Shown: positions 49,362 through 57,975, counted from the stretch's first letter. The stretch: DNA of 64,000 nucleotides from Boseongicola aestuarii (GCF_900184815.1 NZ_FXXQ01000005.1:62001-126000); one strand, 5' to 3'. The notes: generated by a model not told the origin, from the sequence alone. Numbers and translations: made by a program.

Positions 49362-50735
49362 TCAGACTTTCTTGAGGTGATAGGATTTGGGACGGGTTAG
49401 ATTGTGATAGCCAATGATCGACAGTCCGCCGCCGCGCCCGGTATCCTTGCAGCCGGTCCAGCACAAACCCGGATCAAGATAATCGGCACGGTTCATGAAC
49501 ACTGTGCCGGTGTCTATCTTATCGGCAATCGCCTCGGCGCGTACCGTGTCTTGCGTCCAAAGTGAGGCCGTCAGACCAAAGTCGCTGTCATTCATCAGCC
49601 GGATCGCCTCGGCGTCATCCTTGACCGGCATGATACCGACGACGGGGCCAAAGCTCTCTTCGCGCATGACGCGCATCTCGTGGGTCACGTTCGTCAGAAT
49701 TTGCGGCATCAGATATGCCCCGCCGTCTTCGGGGAAATCGGTCGGGTCGATATGAGCCCTTGCCCCCGCGGCAATAGCCTCGGCGGTTTGGCTGCGAACC
49801 GCATCGGCGAACCGCACATTCGCCATCGGCCCAAGCGTAGTTTCGGGGTCAAGCGGATTGCCCAGTTTGTAGCCGTTCACAATGGCAACGGCTTTTTCCA
49901 CGAAGGCGTCAAACAAGCTTTCGTGGACGTAAATGCGTTCTATTCCGCAACAACACTGGCCAGAATTGAACATCGCACCGTCGATCAGAGTATCCACTGC
50001 TGCGTCCAGGTTGGCGTCGTCCATGACGTAACCGGGGTCCTTGCCGCCAAGCTCCAGTCCAAGCCCGGTGAAAGTTCCGCTGGCAGCAGCCTCCATCGCG
50101 CGGCCACCTCCGACGGAACCTGTGAAATTCACGAACTCGAAGGCGCGGGAAGCAATCAGGTCTGACGTCGTTTGGTGGTCAAGGAAAACGTTCTGAAAAA
50201 CGTCCGCAGGGACGCCCGCCGCGTAGAACGCCGCGACCATACGCTCACCCACCAACGGTGTCTGCGAAGCATGTTTGAGCATGACCGCGTTGCCTGCAAT
50301 CAGAGCCGGCGCCACGGTATTGATCGCGGTCATGAACGGGTAGTTCCAAGGCGCGACGACCAAAATAAGCCCGTGCGGTACGCGCTTGATGACCCGGCGA
50401 AAGGCGTCGCTGTCCTCGATCTCGATCGGGGCCAACGCCTCTTGTGCAATCTGCGCCATGTAGGTCGCACGCTCGCTGAAGCCGCCGAATTCCCCGCCAT
50501 AGCGGATCGGACGGCCCATTTGCCACGCAAGTTCAGGGACGATCTCGTCGTTCATCGCGCCCACGGCCGCAACTCCCGCCTGGACCAATGCGATACGTTC
50601 CGACAAGGGGCGCGCCGCCCATTTCTTTTGCGCCAAACGCGCACGGGCAACGGCCTCATCGGCTTGGGTCCGCAACAATACCTCGCGTGTGACATAAACC
50701 GAGCCATCAATCGGCGAGATGCACTGGATTGTCAT
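49362..50735 (-). CDS. NAD(P)-dependent aldehyde dehydrogenase
   Basis: 457 aa from ATG at 50735, 4 bp after the ligase stop. Cofactor and catalytic motifs: 'LILVVAPWNYPFMTAINTVA', 'FVNFTGSVGGGRAMEAAASG', 'GLGLELGGKDPGYVMDDAN' (general-base Glu near 243) and 'MFNSGQCCCGIERIYVHESL' (catalytic Cys; three consecutive Cys). It ends 'GLSIIGYHNLTRPKSYHLKK'. Cytoplasmic. Sandwiched between the glutamine-synthetase-like ligase and Fe-ADH, it would turn the aldehyde into the acid, as PuuC does for gamma-glutamyl-aminobutyraldehyde. Confidence 0.93.
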   Translation of the reverse strand: MTIQCISPIDGSVYVTREVLLRTQADEAVARARLAQKKWAARPLSERIALVQAGVAAVGAMNDEIVPELAWQMGRPIRYGGEFGGFSERATYMAQIAQEALAPIEIEDSDAFRRVIKRVPHGLILVVAPWNYPFMTAINTVAPALIAGNAVMLKHASQTPLVGERMVAAFYAAGVPADVFQNVFLDHQTTSDLIASRAFEFVNFTGSVGGGRAMEAAASGTFTGLGLELGGKDPGYVMDDANLDAAVDTLIDGAMFNSGQCCCGIERIYVHESLFDAFVEKAVAIVNGYKLGNPLDPETTLGPMANVRFADAVRSQTAEAIAAGARAHIDPTDFPEDGGAYLMPQILTNVTHEMRVMREESFGPVVGIMPVKDDAEAIRLMNDSDFGLTASLWTQDTVRAEAIADKIDTGTVFMNRADYLDPGLCWTGCKDTGRGGGLSIIGYHNLTRPKSYHLKKV

Positions 50736-50739
50736 GACT

Positions 50740-52101
50740 TTAAGCCCTTTCAAAGCCGCGCGCGATTTCCCAATCGGTCACCACACGGTCAAATTCCTCA
50801 AGTTCCCATGTCGCGGCGCGGACATAGTGATCGACCACCGCATCGCCCATCGCCTCGCGAAGCATGGATGATTGATACAGCGCGTCCTTCGCATCGCGCA
50901 GATTGCGTGGAATGTGTTCCGAAGTATCGTCGAGATAGGCATCGCCTGCATAAGCCGGGGGCAAGACCAATTCTTCCTCGATCCCCTTGAGGCCTGCGGC
51001 TAGCATCGCGGCTTGCGCCAGATAGGGGTTCATATCGGCCCCCGGAATACGGCATTCAACGCGAATGCCCGGGCCGTTTTCACCGACCAGGCGATAGGCT
51101 GCGGTACGATTGTCCACAGACCAGATTATGCGGGTCGGCGCGAACGTTCCCTTGGCAAAGCGTTTGTAACTGTTGACGTAAGGTGCCAGGAAATACGTGT
51201 AGTCGGCGGCATATTTCAGCAAGCCAGCCATGTAGTGATCCATGATTTCCGATTTCCCGAGCGGTCGGTCGGGGTCGAAAAAAGCAGACTTGCCATCCTT
51301 CCAAAGAGACTGATGAACGTGGCTGGCCGAGCCGGTCCGGTCATGATGCCATTTCGGCAGAAATGTCGCGGCGTGACCCTGTTGCCACGCGATTTCCTTG
51401 ACCGCATGTTTCGCTATGGAATGATGATCGGCGCAGGCAAGCGCATCAGCGTACTTGATGTTCAGCTCTTCTTGTCCAGCCTCTGCTTCGCCTTTGGTCC
51501 CTTCGACCGGGATACCCATGGCATAAAGATGGTTGCGCAACGGGCGCATGACCGCCTCTTCCTTGGTGGTTTGCAGAATGTGATAATCTTCGTTGTAATC
51601 GCTGATCGGTGTCAGCTCACGAAACCCGCTTTTTGTGATCTCGCTGAATGACTTCTCGAACAGAAAGAATTCAAGCTCTGTCGCCATCGTCGACGTCAGC
51701 CCCATTTCAGCCAAGCGCGCGATCTGTTTTTGCAGCATTGCGCGCGGAGAATGGGCGATTGGCTTGTGGTGATGATCTAAGGCATCGCACAGGACCATAG
51801 CGGTGCCCTCAAGCCAGGGAACAGGGCGCAGCGTGGTGAGATCAGGCTTCATGATGTAATCGCCGTACCCCTGCTGCCAACTGGTCGCGGCATAGCCGTC
51901 GGGGGTCGCCATTTCGATATCCGTTGCCAGCAGATACGTGCAGCAATGCGTTTCGTCGTATCCGCTCTCGACAAAGGCCTGCGCATGGAAACGCTTGCCC
52001 ATCAAACGCCCCTGCATATCAACGAGGCACACAAGAACCGTGTCAATTCCACCGTCTGCAACGCGGGATTTCAGATTATCGAAGGTCATTTTGTCGGGCA
52101 T
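50740..52101 (-). CDS. Glutamine synthetase-like gamma-glutamyl-amine ligase (PuuA/GlnA4-type)
   Basis: 453 aa. GS-fold marks: 'CLVDMQGRLMGKRFHAQAFV' near 27, 'STMATELEFFLFEKSFSE' near 138 (metal Glu), 'GEAEAGQEELNIKYADALAC' near 207, 'TGSASHVHQSLWKDGKSAFF' near 255, 'SVDNRTAAYRLVGENGPGIR' near 325, 'ECRIPGADMNPYLAQAAMLA'. True ammonia-assimilating GlnA has 'NGSGMHCHQSL'-type and adenylylation motifs; this sequence fits the PuuA/GlnA-like branch that joins glutamate to amines. With ALDH, ADH and an N-formylglutamate-amidohydrolase-like protein in one operon, it likely opens a gamma-glutamylation route. Confidence 0.9.
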   Translation of the reverse strand: MPDKMTFDNLKSRVADGGIDTVLVCLVDMQGRLMGKRFHAQAFVESGYDETHCCTYLLATDIEMATPDGYAATSWQQGYGDYIMKPDLTTLRPVPWLEGTAMVLCDALDHHHKPIAHSPRAMLQKQIARLAEMGLTSTMATELEFFLFEKSFSEITKSGFRELTPISDYNEDYHILQTTKEEAVMRPLRNHLYAMGIPVEGTKGEAEAGQEELNIKYADALACADHHSIAKHAVKEIAWQQGHAATFLPKWHHDRTGSASHVHQSLWKDGKSAFFDPDRPLGKSEIMDHYMAGLLKYAADYTYFLAPYVNSYKRFAKGTFAPTRIIWSVDNRTAAYRLVGENGPGIRVECRIPGADMNPYLAQAAMLAAGLKGIEEELVLPPAYAGDAYLDDTSEHIPRNLRDAKDALYQSSMLREAMGDAVVDHYVRAATWELEEFDRVVTDWEIARGFERA

Positions 52102-52125
52102 GGCGTGTCCATTTCAATCTGGAGT

Positions 52126-52149
52126 GGGGGCCGCGCGTGCGCGACCCCC
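52126..52149 (-). other. Stem-loop after dctP
   Basis: A 10-bp stem (GGGGGTCGCG / CGCGGCCCCC with one G-U) and a CACG loop lie 9 bp downstream of the dctP stop and 24 bp before the ligase start on the minus strand. No T-run follows. It is another member of the post-binding-protein hairpin set. Confidence 0.6.
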
Positions 52150-52158
52150 GACGTCTGT

Positions 52159-53190
52159 TCAGGTGTAACGATAAGGCCGTCCGGCCTTGACCATATCTGC
52201 GTTGTATTTCTTGAAAATATCAACAACGCGTCGCTTGGTCTCGGACTCTGCGGCGATCTCTTCCCAGAAGACCTGCGCAGCCGTTTCGACGGTCGCCCAT
52301 TCTTCGTCCGGGATTGTCGTGAGCTCCAACTTGGTGCCGTTGACCCGCAGATTGGCTTCGCCACCCCAGTACCACCATTGACGATAGTAATGCGACTGGT
52401 CACAGCATACCCGGAACAGCGTTTGCAGGTCTTCCGGCAATTCATTCCAACGATCCATATTGGCAAAAAACGACCCGGCCCATGCGCCGGAGATATTGTT
52501 TGTCAGGAAGTAATTCGTCACGTCAGCCCAACCAACGGTGTAGTCTTCGGTGATGCCAGACCAGGCAATCCCGTCCAACTCACCCGTCTGCACGGCGACT
52601 TCGATGTCTTCCCATGGCAGGTTGACCGGCACGACGCCGAACTGGGTCAGGAAGCGCCCAGCGGTCGGGAAGGTAAAGATGCGCTTGCCGTTCAGATCCG
52701 CAAGGCTGCGGATCGGGTCTTTGGTGGCAAAGTGACACGGATCCCAAGCGCCTGCCGAGATGTGTTTGACACCGACTTTTGAATATTCCTCGTCCCAGAT
52801 CTCGTTCAGTCCATACTGGTTGAACAGCACGGGCACATCGAGTGAATAGCGTGAACCGAACGGGAAATAGCCCCCGAATACAGTCACCTCCGTAGGCGAC
52901 GCCATCGAATCGTCGTCCGATTGCACCGCGTCGATCGTGCCGCGCTGAAGCGCCTGAAACAGCTCACCCGTCGGGACCAGTTGATCTGCATAGAACAACT
53001 CGATCTGCATGCGATCGCCTGCGATCGTGTTGAACATCTTGATCGCCGGGTCGATCACCTCGGCGGCAAGCGCGGCGCCAGCATAGGTTTGCATACGCCA
53101 GGTGATCTTGCTTTGAGCAAGTGCCGGAGTCGCCAGCGAGGCCGCAGGAAGGACGGCGGCACCTTGGATGAATTTACGTCTTGAAGTCAT
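52159..53190 (-). CDS. TRAP transporter substrate-binding protein (DctP, Tat-type signal)
   Basis: 343 aa. The N-terminus MTSRRKFIQGAAVLPAASL is a twin-arginine signal, with cleavage near ALAQ. The layout resembles 2-oxoacid/TakP-type proteins: 'FYADQLVPTGELFQALQRGT' near 65, 'GRFLTQFGVVPVNLPWEDIE' near 180, then 'GELDGIAWSGITEDYTVGWA' near 205, the metal/ligand zone of this subgroup, and many aromatic residues ('SHYYRQWWYWGGE'). It acts in the periplasm with DctQ and DctM encoded upstream. Cargo inferred only: a small organic acid or amine derivative. Confidence 0.9.
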   Translation of the reverse strand: MTSRRKFIQGAAVLPAASLATPALAQSKITWRMQTYAGAALAAEVIDPAIKMFNTIAGDRMQIELFYADQLVPTGELFQALQRGTIDAVQSDDDSMASPTEVTVFGGYFPFGSRYSLDVPVLFNQYGLNEIWDEEYSKVGVKHISAGAWDPCHFATKDPIRSLADLNGKRIFTFPTAGRFLTQFGVVPVNLPWEDIEVAVQTGELDGIAWSGITEDYTVGWADVTNYFLTNNISGAWAGSFFANMDRWNELPEDLQTLFRVCCDQSHYYRQWWYWGGEANLRVNGTKLELTTIPDEEWATVETAAQVFWEEIAAESETKRRVVDIFKKYNADMVKAGRPYRYT

Positions 53191-53236
53191 GTTTTCTCTC
53201 CTTGGTTAAATGATGACCACCTGAACGGCGGTTCTA

Positions 53237-54565
53237 TTATTGTTTGTTGTATACGTAGTCAGGAAGCCATGTGGCGATGCCCGGGAAGATCATCACAAGA
53301 ACCAGAGCCAGCACCATGATCATGACAAAAGGCGTAATGGACGCATAGATGTCCCGGATCGAAATCTCCGGCGGCGCCATGGCCCGCATCAAGAACAGAT
53401 TATACCCAAACGGCGGCGTCATATACGCAATTTGCGTCGTGATCGTATAAAGAATGCCGTACCAGATCAGATCAAAGCCAAGCGCTCCGACCAGAGGCAC
53501 ATACAAAGGTGCCACGATCACCAGCATGGCGGTATCGTCCAGAAACGTGCCCATCAGAATGAAGCTGAGTTGCATCAGGATCAGGATCATCCACGGGCTG
53601 AGGTTCAGGCGCTCGGTAAAGACGCTCTCGATGGCTTTCACAGCTCCCAACCCGTCGAATACCGCGCCAAATGCCAAAGCCGCGAGGATGATCCACATGA
53701 ACATGCAGGTAATGCCAAGCGTATTGCGGACCGAGTTTTCGAAAACTTCTCGCGTCATGCGTCCCTTGAGGACCGCCGCCACGAAAGCGGCCAACGCCCC
53801 GATCGCCGAGCTTTCGACCAGTGAGGTCCAGCCATTCACGAAAGGCACCATCATGGTTGCGAAAATGACAATCGGCAGCAGTCCAGCGCGCAGGAGGCGC
53901 AGCTTTTCGGCGCGCGGAATATTGCGCTCTTCGGCCGGTAACACCGGCCCCAGAACCGGGTTAATCCAACAGCGCACAACGATGTAGACTATGAACAACC
54001 CGGCCATCATCAGACCAGGAAGAACGCCTGCCAACCACAACTGACCGACAGGTTGCCGCGCGATCATCGCGTAAAGAACCAGCACGACCGAGGGCGGCAC
54101 AAGGATACCCAGACTGGATCCAGCCTGAATAACGCCCGTCACCATCCGCTTGTCATAACCCCGTTTCAGCAACTCCGGCAGAGCGATTGTCGATCCGATT
54201 GCCATGCCCGCGACGCTCAATCCGTTCATCGCCGAGATCAGCACCATCAGGCCAATCGTTCCGATCGCAAGTCCCCCGCGCAAGCCCCCCATCCAGACGT
54301 GAAACATCCGGTAAAGGTCATCGGCGATCTTGCTCTCCGACAGCACGTAACCCATGAAAATGAACATCGGCAGCGTCAGAAGCGGATACCATTTCATCAG
54401 CTTCATCGCTGCGGAAAAGCCAATGTCAAAACCGCCCCTATCTCCCCACAACAAAAGCGCCGCGACGACCGCGATAAAGCCGATTGCCCCAAAAACGCGT
54501 TGTCCGGTGAGCAGCATCAGCATCATTGATGAGAACATCAGTATCGCAATCAATTCATACGACAT
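53237..54565 (-). CDS. TRAP transporter large permease (DctM)
   Basis: 442 aa, about twelve spans. DctM marks: 'MKWYPLLTLPMFIFMGYVLS' near 55, 'ISAMNGLSVAGMAIGSTIAL' near 110, 'LGILVPPSVVLVLYAMIARQ' near 150 and 'TQIAYMTPPFGYNLFLMRAM' near 385. It shares one base with dctQ and precedes dctP by 46 bp. Order Q-M-P is the reverse of the other TRAP operon in this window (P-Q-M). Confidence 0.95.
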   Translation of the reverse strand: MSYELIAILMFSSMMLMLLTGQRVFGAIGFIAVVAALLLWGDRGGFDIGFSAAMKLMKWYPLLTLPMFIFMGYVLSESKIADDLYRMFHVWMGGLRGGLAIGTIGLMVLISAMNGLSVAGMAIGSTIALPELLKRGYDKRMVTGVIQAGSSLGILVPPSVVLVLYAMIARQPVGQLWLAGVLPGLMMAGLFIVYIVVRCWINPVLGPVLPAEERNIPRAEKLRLLRAGLLPIVIFATMMVPFVNGWTSLVESSAIGALAAFVAAVLKGRMTREVFENSVRNTLGITCMFMWIILAALAFGAVFDGLGAVKAIESVFTERLNLSPWMILILMQLSFILMGTFLDDTAMLVIVAPLYVPLVGALGFDLIWYGILYTITTQIAYMTPPFGYNLFLMRAMAPPEISIRDIYASITPFVMIMVLALVLVMIFPGIATWLPDYVYNKQ

Positions 54566-55122
54566 CAGATCGCTTCACCCTTGATACGCAGGTAGTCCTT
54601 GAAAAATTCCGAGATGCATTGGAGCAGCATCAGGAACATGCCCAAAACTATGACCGCCTTGATCGGCCACAAATAAGGTCGCCACGCGGTGGACGATCGC
54701 TCCAGCCGTCCGAGCTCTTCTGCGCCCGTCACCAGCCCTCCGAGGTACGAAAACGGCTCGCTCCCCCAGTATCCCAGCGAATAGGCGGTCGAACTGACTG
54801 CCCCATAAAGCAGAACACAAAGGTAGAAAATCAAAAGGCAGATGGTGAACAGGTCGAACCACGCTTTCTTTTTCGGAGACCAGTCGCCATAGAACAAATC
54901 CATGCGCACATTGGACCCAAGCTGGACCGAGTAAGGACCGCCAAGAATGTAATAGGCCACCATCACGAACTGCGCCATTTCCAGCGTCCAAAGCGACGGC
55001 ACAAAAAACGCCTTGCTGATCGACGACCACAGCAGGATCGCCATGAGGGCGAAAATGCCGTACATCATCACACGTCCCACGCGCAAGTTCACTGCATCCA
55101 CGATGCGGATATACCCATGCAT
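54565..55122 (-). CDS. TRAP transporter small permease (DctQ)
   Basis: 185 aa from ATG at 55122, overlapping the amidohydrolase stop by one base (TGATG); a longer frame upstream is a shadow. Four hydrophobic spans: 'GRVMMYGIFALMAILLWSSI', 'MAQFVMVAYYILGG', 'LFTICLLIFYLCVLLYGAVS' and 'KAVIVLGMFLMLLQCI', with 'SNVRMDLFYGDWSPKKKAWF' in the cytoplasmic loop as in TakQ-like proteins. Translationally coupled to both neighbours. Confidence 0.9.
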   Translation of the reverse strand: MHGYIRIVDAVNLRVGRVMMYGIFALMAILLWSSISKAFFVPSLWTLEMAQFVMVAYYILGGPYSVQLGSNVRMDLFYGDWSPKKKAWFDLFTICLLIFYLCVLLYGAVSSTAYSLGYWGSEPFSYLGGLVTGAEELGRLERSSTAWRPYLWPIKAVIVLGMFLMLLQCISEFFKDYLRIKGEAI

Positions 55123-55901
55123 CAGGCGTGACACTTCACATCCCCCTGAATCCCGATCAAAGCCACTGCATCCACCAGCCAACCGGCAATCATCGCGCCA
55201 AAGTTTTCTTGTTGCTCGGTCGAAGCGATAAGGTCGTTCCGGATTTCCAGCATGACATTCAAATGCCCGTCCCTGATCGCGTGTTCCTTCAGTGTATGCG
55301 TCACACCGTGTTCCGGCCCATAAGGCTGGTTGCGCTGCACATCAGCGCGTGTATGCGCATCAGCCGTTTGCAGCATGGCATCCGCCAGCCGGGTATCGCT
55401 GTCATGCAGGACACCGATTTCAACCGTGCGCAACGCGCCGTGATACACCGGCGTAAAACTGTGAACGGTCACGATAATCGGTCGGGTCATCTGCTGTATC
55501 GTCCGGCTCAGGGCCGCGCGGAAGGGCAGGTAGTAAGCCGCCACACGCTCATTTCGATCAATGGCGCTCAGGGACCTGTTTCCCGGCACTTCGATCACCT
55601 CGCTGCGCTCCGGCATCGCGTCGGGCGCCTCAGGCGGGCGGTTGCAATCGTAAACCAATCTGGAGATTCTGCTTGAAACAAGCGGCGCATCGAGGTGCCT
55701 GGACAGGCTTTGCGCAACGCCCAGCGCCCCCGGATCCCAGGCCGCGTGGCTCTTGCGGTCATCAGCCGACAGCCCCAATCCATTGAAACGTGCCGGAATG
55801 TCATTTGAGGCATGTTCGCAAACAAGAACAACGGACGATGAGCCACCGGCATTCGCCAAGGAAACGCAGCCATCTTCTGTTTTGATGTCACGGTGTTTCA
55901 T
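55122..55901 (-). CDS. N-formylglutamate amidohydrolase-family protein
   Basis: 259 aa from ATG at 55901, which follows GGGAGGGC; the frame upstream is not needed. Family marks: 'SVVLVCEHASNDIPARFNGL' near 25 (zinc Glu/His), 'WDPGALGVAQSLSRHLDAPL' near 60, 'SRISRLVYDCNRPPEAPDAM' near 80, 'PIIVTVHSFTPVYHGA' near 145. No hut genes for histidine breakdown are nearby. It is the first gene of the operon ending in the GS-like ligase, ALDH and ADH. A hydrolase of gamma-glutamyl or N-acyl amide bonds would complete that pathway; activity on N-formylglutamate itself is the family's known reaction. Confidence 0.85.
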   Translation of the reverse strand: MKHRDIKTEDGCVSLANAGGSSSVVLVCEHASNDIPARFNGLGLSADDRKSHAAWDPGALGVAQSLSRHLDAPLVSSRISRLVYDCNRPPEAPDAMPERSEVIEVPGNRSLSAIDRNERVAAYYLPFRAALSRTIQQMTRPIIVTVHSFTPVYHGALRTVEIGVLHDSDTRLADAMLQTADAHTRADVQRNQPYGPEHGVTHTLKEHAIRDGHLNVMLEIRNDLIASTEQQENFGAMIAGWLVDAVALIGIQGDVKCHA

Positions 55902-55962
55902 TTGCCCTCCCGCTCGATCAACCCTCTTGCCAAAACAGGCATCCGTCAACACAATAATGAAA

Positions 55963-55997
55963 ATTATATAACAATCGAAACGGGTATGTTATTTTAT
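55963..55997. promoter_or_regulatory. Candidate RpiR operator
   Basis: ATTATATAACA (55963-55973) and TGTTATTTTAT (55987-55997) form an inverted repeat with 9 of 11 matches and a 13-bp spacer, centred between the divergent starts at 55901 and 56020. AT-rich long-arm palindromes are typical of MurR/RpiR sites. Confidence 0.5.
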
Positions 55998-56019
55998 CGA
56001 TCAAAAATAGGGCGACCAA

Positions 56020-56892
56020 ATGAACGAAGCGCGGCTCACAATTTCAGATCGCATCCAAAGCCAGTTGGATGACCTGACGCGCGCCGAGAGTCAGCTCGCC
56101 CATTCGATCCTGGAAAACTACCCTGCCTCTGGCCTTGGGCCGCTCAGCGCGCTTGCGAAAGACGCCGAAGTCTCGGTGCCGACGGTCGCCCGCATGGTCC
56201 AGAAACTCGGGTTCAACGGATACCCTGAGTTTCAGGCGGAACTGCGCGAAGAGCTTAAAGCAAAGGCCAAGGACCCTATCTCCAAGCATGACAGCTGGGC
56301 AGACGGTGCGCCGTCCGAACACCTGTTAAATCGTCTTACCGATGCCGTGATTGACAATATCCGACATACGCTGGGTCAGATCGATCCCGAGGATTTCGAC
56401 AAGGCTTGCGCACTCAGCGCCGACACCACCCACAATCTTTTCATCGTTGGAGGCCGCATCACACACACGCTGGCGGAATATCTGTTCCTGCACATGCAGG
56501 TGATCCGACCGAAGATCACGCATATCCAATCCACCTCAAACGCCTGGCCGCACTATCTGCTGGACGTTAAGGAAGGCGATGTCTTCATCATTTTCGACAT
56601 GCGCCGCTACGAAAACAACACGCTCAAACTGGCTGAAATGGCGCATTCCAAAGGCGCAAGAATTATCCTTTTCACCGACCAGTGGCGATCGCCTGTGCAT
56701 CATCTGGCCGAGATCAGCTTTAGCTGCCGGATCGTCGTGCCGTCCGCCTGGGATTCTGCCGCAACACCTTTGTTGTTGCTGGAAACGATGATCTCAAGCG
56801 TTCAGGGCCTGACCTGGGGCGACACCAAGGATCGAATGGAAGCATTGGAGGACATGTTCGATCAAACAAAGCTATTTCGAAAGTTCACCTAG
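56020..56892 (+). CDS. MurR/RpiR-family transcriptional regulator
   Basis: 290 aa. N-terminal HTH_6 domain: 'LTRAESQLAHSILENYPASG', 'ALAKDAEVSVPTVARMVQKL' and 'GFNGYPEFQAELREELKAKA'. The SIS effector domain starts near 115 ('FIVGGRITHTLAEYLFLHMQ', 'VFIIFDMRRYENNTLKLAEM', 'GARIILFTDQWRSPVHHLAE'). It is divergent from the amidohydrolase/TRAP/ligase operon across 118 bp and likely controls it. SIS domains usually sense phosphosugars, so its pairing with an amine-type pathway is a little unexpected. Confidence 0.92.
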   Translation: MNEARLTISDRIQSQLDDLTRAESQLAHSILENYPASGLGPLSALAKDAEVSVPTVARMVQKLGFNGYPEFQAELREELKAKAKDPISKHDSWADGAPSEHLLNRLTDAVIDNIRHTLGQIDPEDFDKACALSADTTHNLFIVGGRITHTLAEYLFLHMQVIRPKITHIQSTSNAWPHYLLDVKEGDVFIIFDMRRYENNTLKLAEMAHSKGARIILFTDQWRSPVHHLAEISFSCRIVVPSAWDSAATPLLLLETMISSVQGLTWGDTKDRMEALEDMFDQTKLFRKFT

Positions 56893-56940
56893 GCCACATG
56901 CGCGCCAGCCAGCCTCAATTCGAACCCTCCGAAAGCAACA

Positions 56941-57340
56941 TCAAAGCGCCGGCTCACGGAGTTCTCTCCAGCGATGGCACGCGACGAAGTGCTCGATTCC
57001 CGCAGTCTCCATTGCCGGCCCTTCGACGCAGCAAAGGTCAATCGCATGTGGGCAACGGGTCTGAAACTTCCATCCCGGCGGGGGATTGGTCGGTGAGGAA
57101 ATTTCGTCTTCCAGCATTTGCGCGCGGCCGCGGTCGTCTGGATTAAGAGAAGGATTCGCAGACAGCAAAGTCGTCGTATTGGGATGACGCGGGTTAGAAA
57201 ACAGCGTTCGTGTCGGCGCTGTTTCAATAACGCGCCCCAGATACATCACCGCAGCAAGTCACAGACATGGGCCACAACGCTCAGGTCACGCCGGGCACAT
57301 GCGAACCTGTTTTCCAAGGCCGCGTCTGTGTCTCGCATCT
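56941..57340 (-). pseudogene. Remnant of a di/oligopeptide ABC transporter ATPase (DppF-like C-terminus)
   Basis: The minus strand reads 'ARRDLSVVAHVCD' (a worn 'AHDLSVVrHvcD' H-loop), then a one-base deletion, then 'VMYLGRVIETAPTRTLFSNP', 'HPNTTTLLSANPSLNPDDRG', and 'TRCPHAIDLCCVEGPAM', which is the typical C-terminal Cys-rich tail of DppF/OppF. Walker A, Walker B and signature motifs are absent. It is a decayed gene end. The rest of 56893-57420 shows no gene I can support. Confidence 0.75.
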
Positions 57341-57420
57341 TTCACCAATCAAGAAAGCTCGGCTGACCCACGTCCTGAGCTGACTTCGATGCCGCGCTGA
57401 AATCAGGAATGTAGCTCGAT

Positions 57421-57975
57421 CTAGAAGGTTGGCGGGGTGCACACACTGACCACGCGGCAGCTCACCAAGCCGTTATTGCGAAATCGGTGCGGCTGACGGC
57501 TTTCAAAGAGATACCCCTCGCCCGCTTTTAGCACTCTGACCAGATCGCCGACCGTGATTTCAATCTCGCCTTCAATGACAATACCGGCCTCTTCACCCAC
57601 ATGCGACATCATCTCGGGACCGGTATCTGCACCTGGCGGATAAGACTCATCCAATAACTGTATTGAGTGCGTGCTGGCGTCCCCAAGCTGGCGCAACGAC
57701 AGGCCACCAAAACCGGCTTGCGGTGCAACCTCCAGGAATTCTTCCGCGCTGTAGAAGATCTTGTTGTCGGTGCCTTCCTCGATCGTGGCAAAAAACTCGG
57801 CGATGCTCATGGGAATCGCATCCAGCAAGCTTTTCAGCGAGGCAACTGAAGGGCTCGTCTTGTTCTTTTCGATCAATGAGACCGTACCATTGGTCAGCCC
57901 CGCCCGAGCGGCAAGTTCACGCTGTGACAACCCTCTTTCTTTTCGGATTGATTGCAGTCTCTTTCCAATGTCCAC
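57421..57975 (-). CDS. XRE-cupin transcriptional regulator (PuuR-like)
   Basis: 184 aa from GTG at 57975 (VDIGKRLQSIRKERGLSQ), with AAAGG upstream; a longer frame lacks family resemblance. HTH_3: 'LSQRELAARAGLTNGTVSLI' then 'EKNKTSPSVASLKSLLDAIP'. The C-terminal cupin holds 'GPEMMSHVGEEAGIVIEGEI' and 'AGEGYLFESRQPHRFRNNG'. PuuR has this same length and layout and represses putrescine degradation. It is divergent from a GABA-type aminotransferase, its probable target. Confidence 0.9.
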   Translation of the reverse strand: MDIGKRLQSIRKERGLSQRELAARAGLTNGTVSLIEKNKTSPSVASLKSLLDAIPMSIAEFFATIEEGTDNKIFYSAEEFLEVAPQAGFGGLSLRQLGDASTHSIQLLDESYPPGADTGPEMMSHVGEEAGIVIEGEIEITVGDLVRVLKAGEGYLFESRQPHRFRNNGLVSCRVVSVCTPPTF

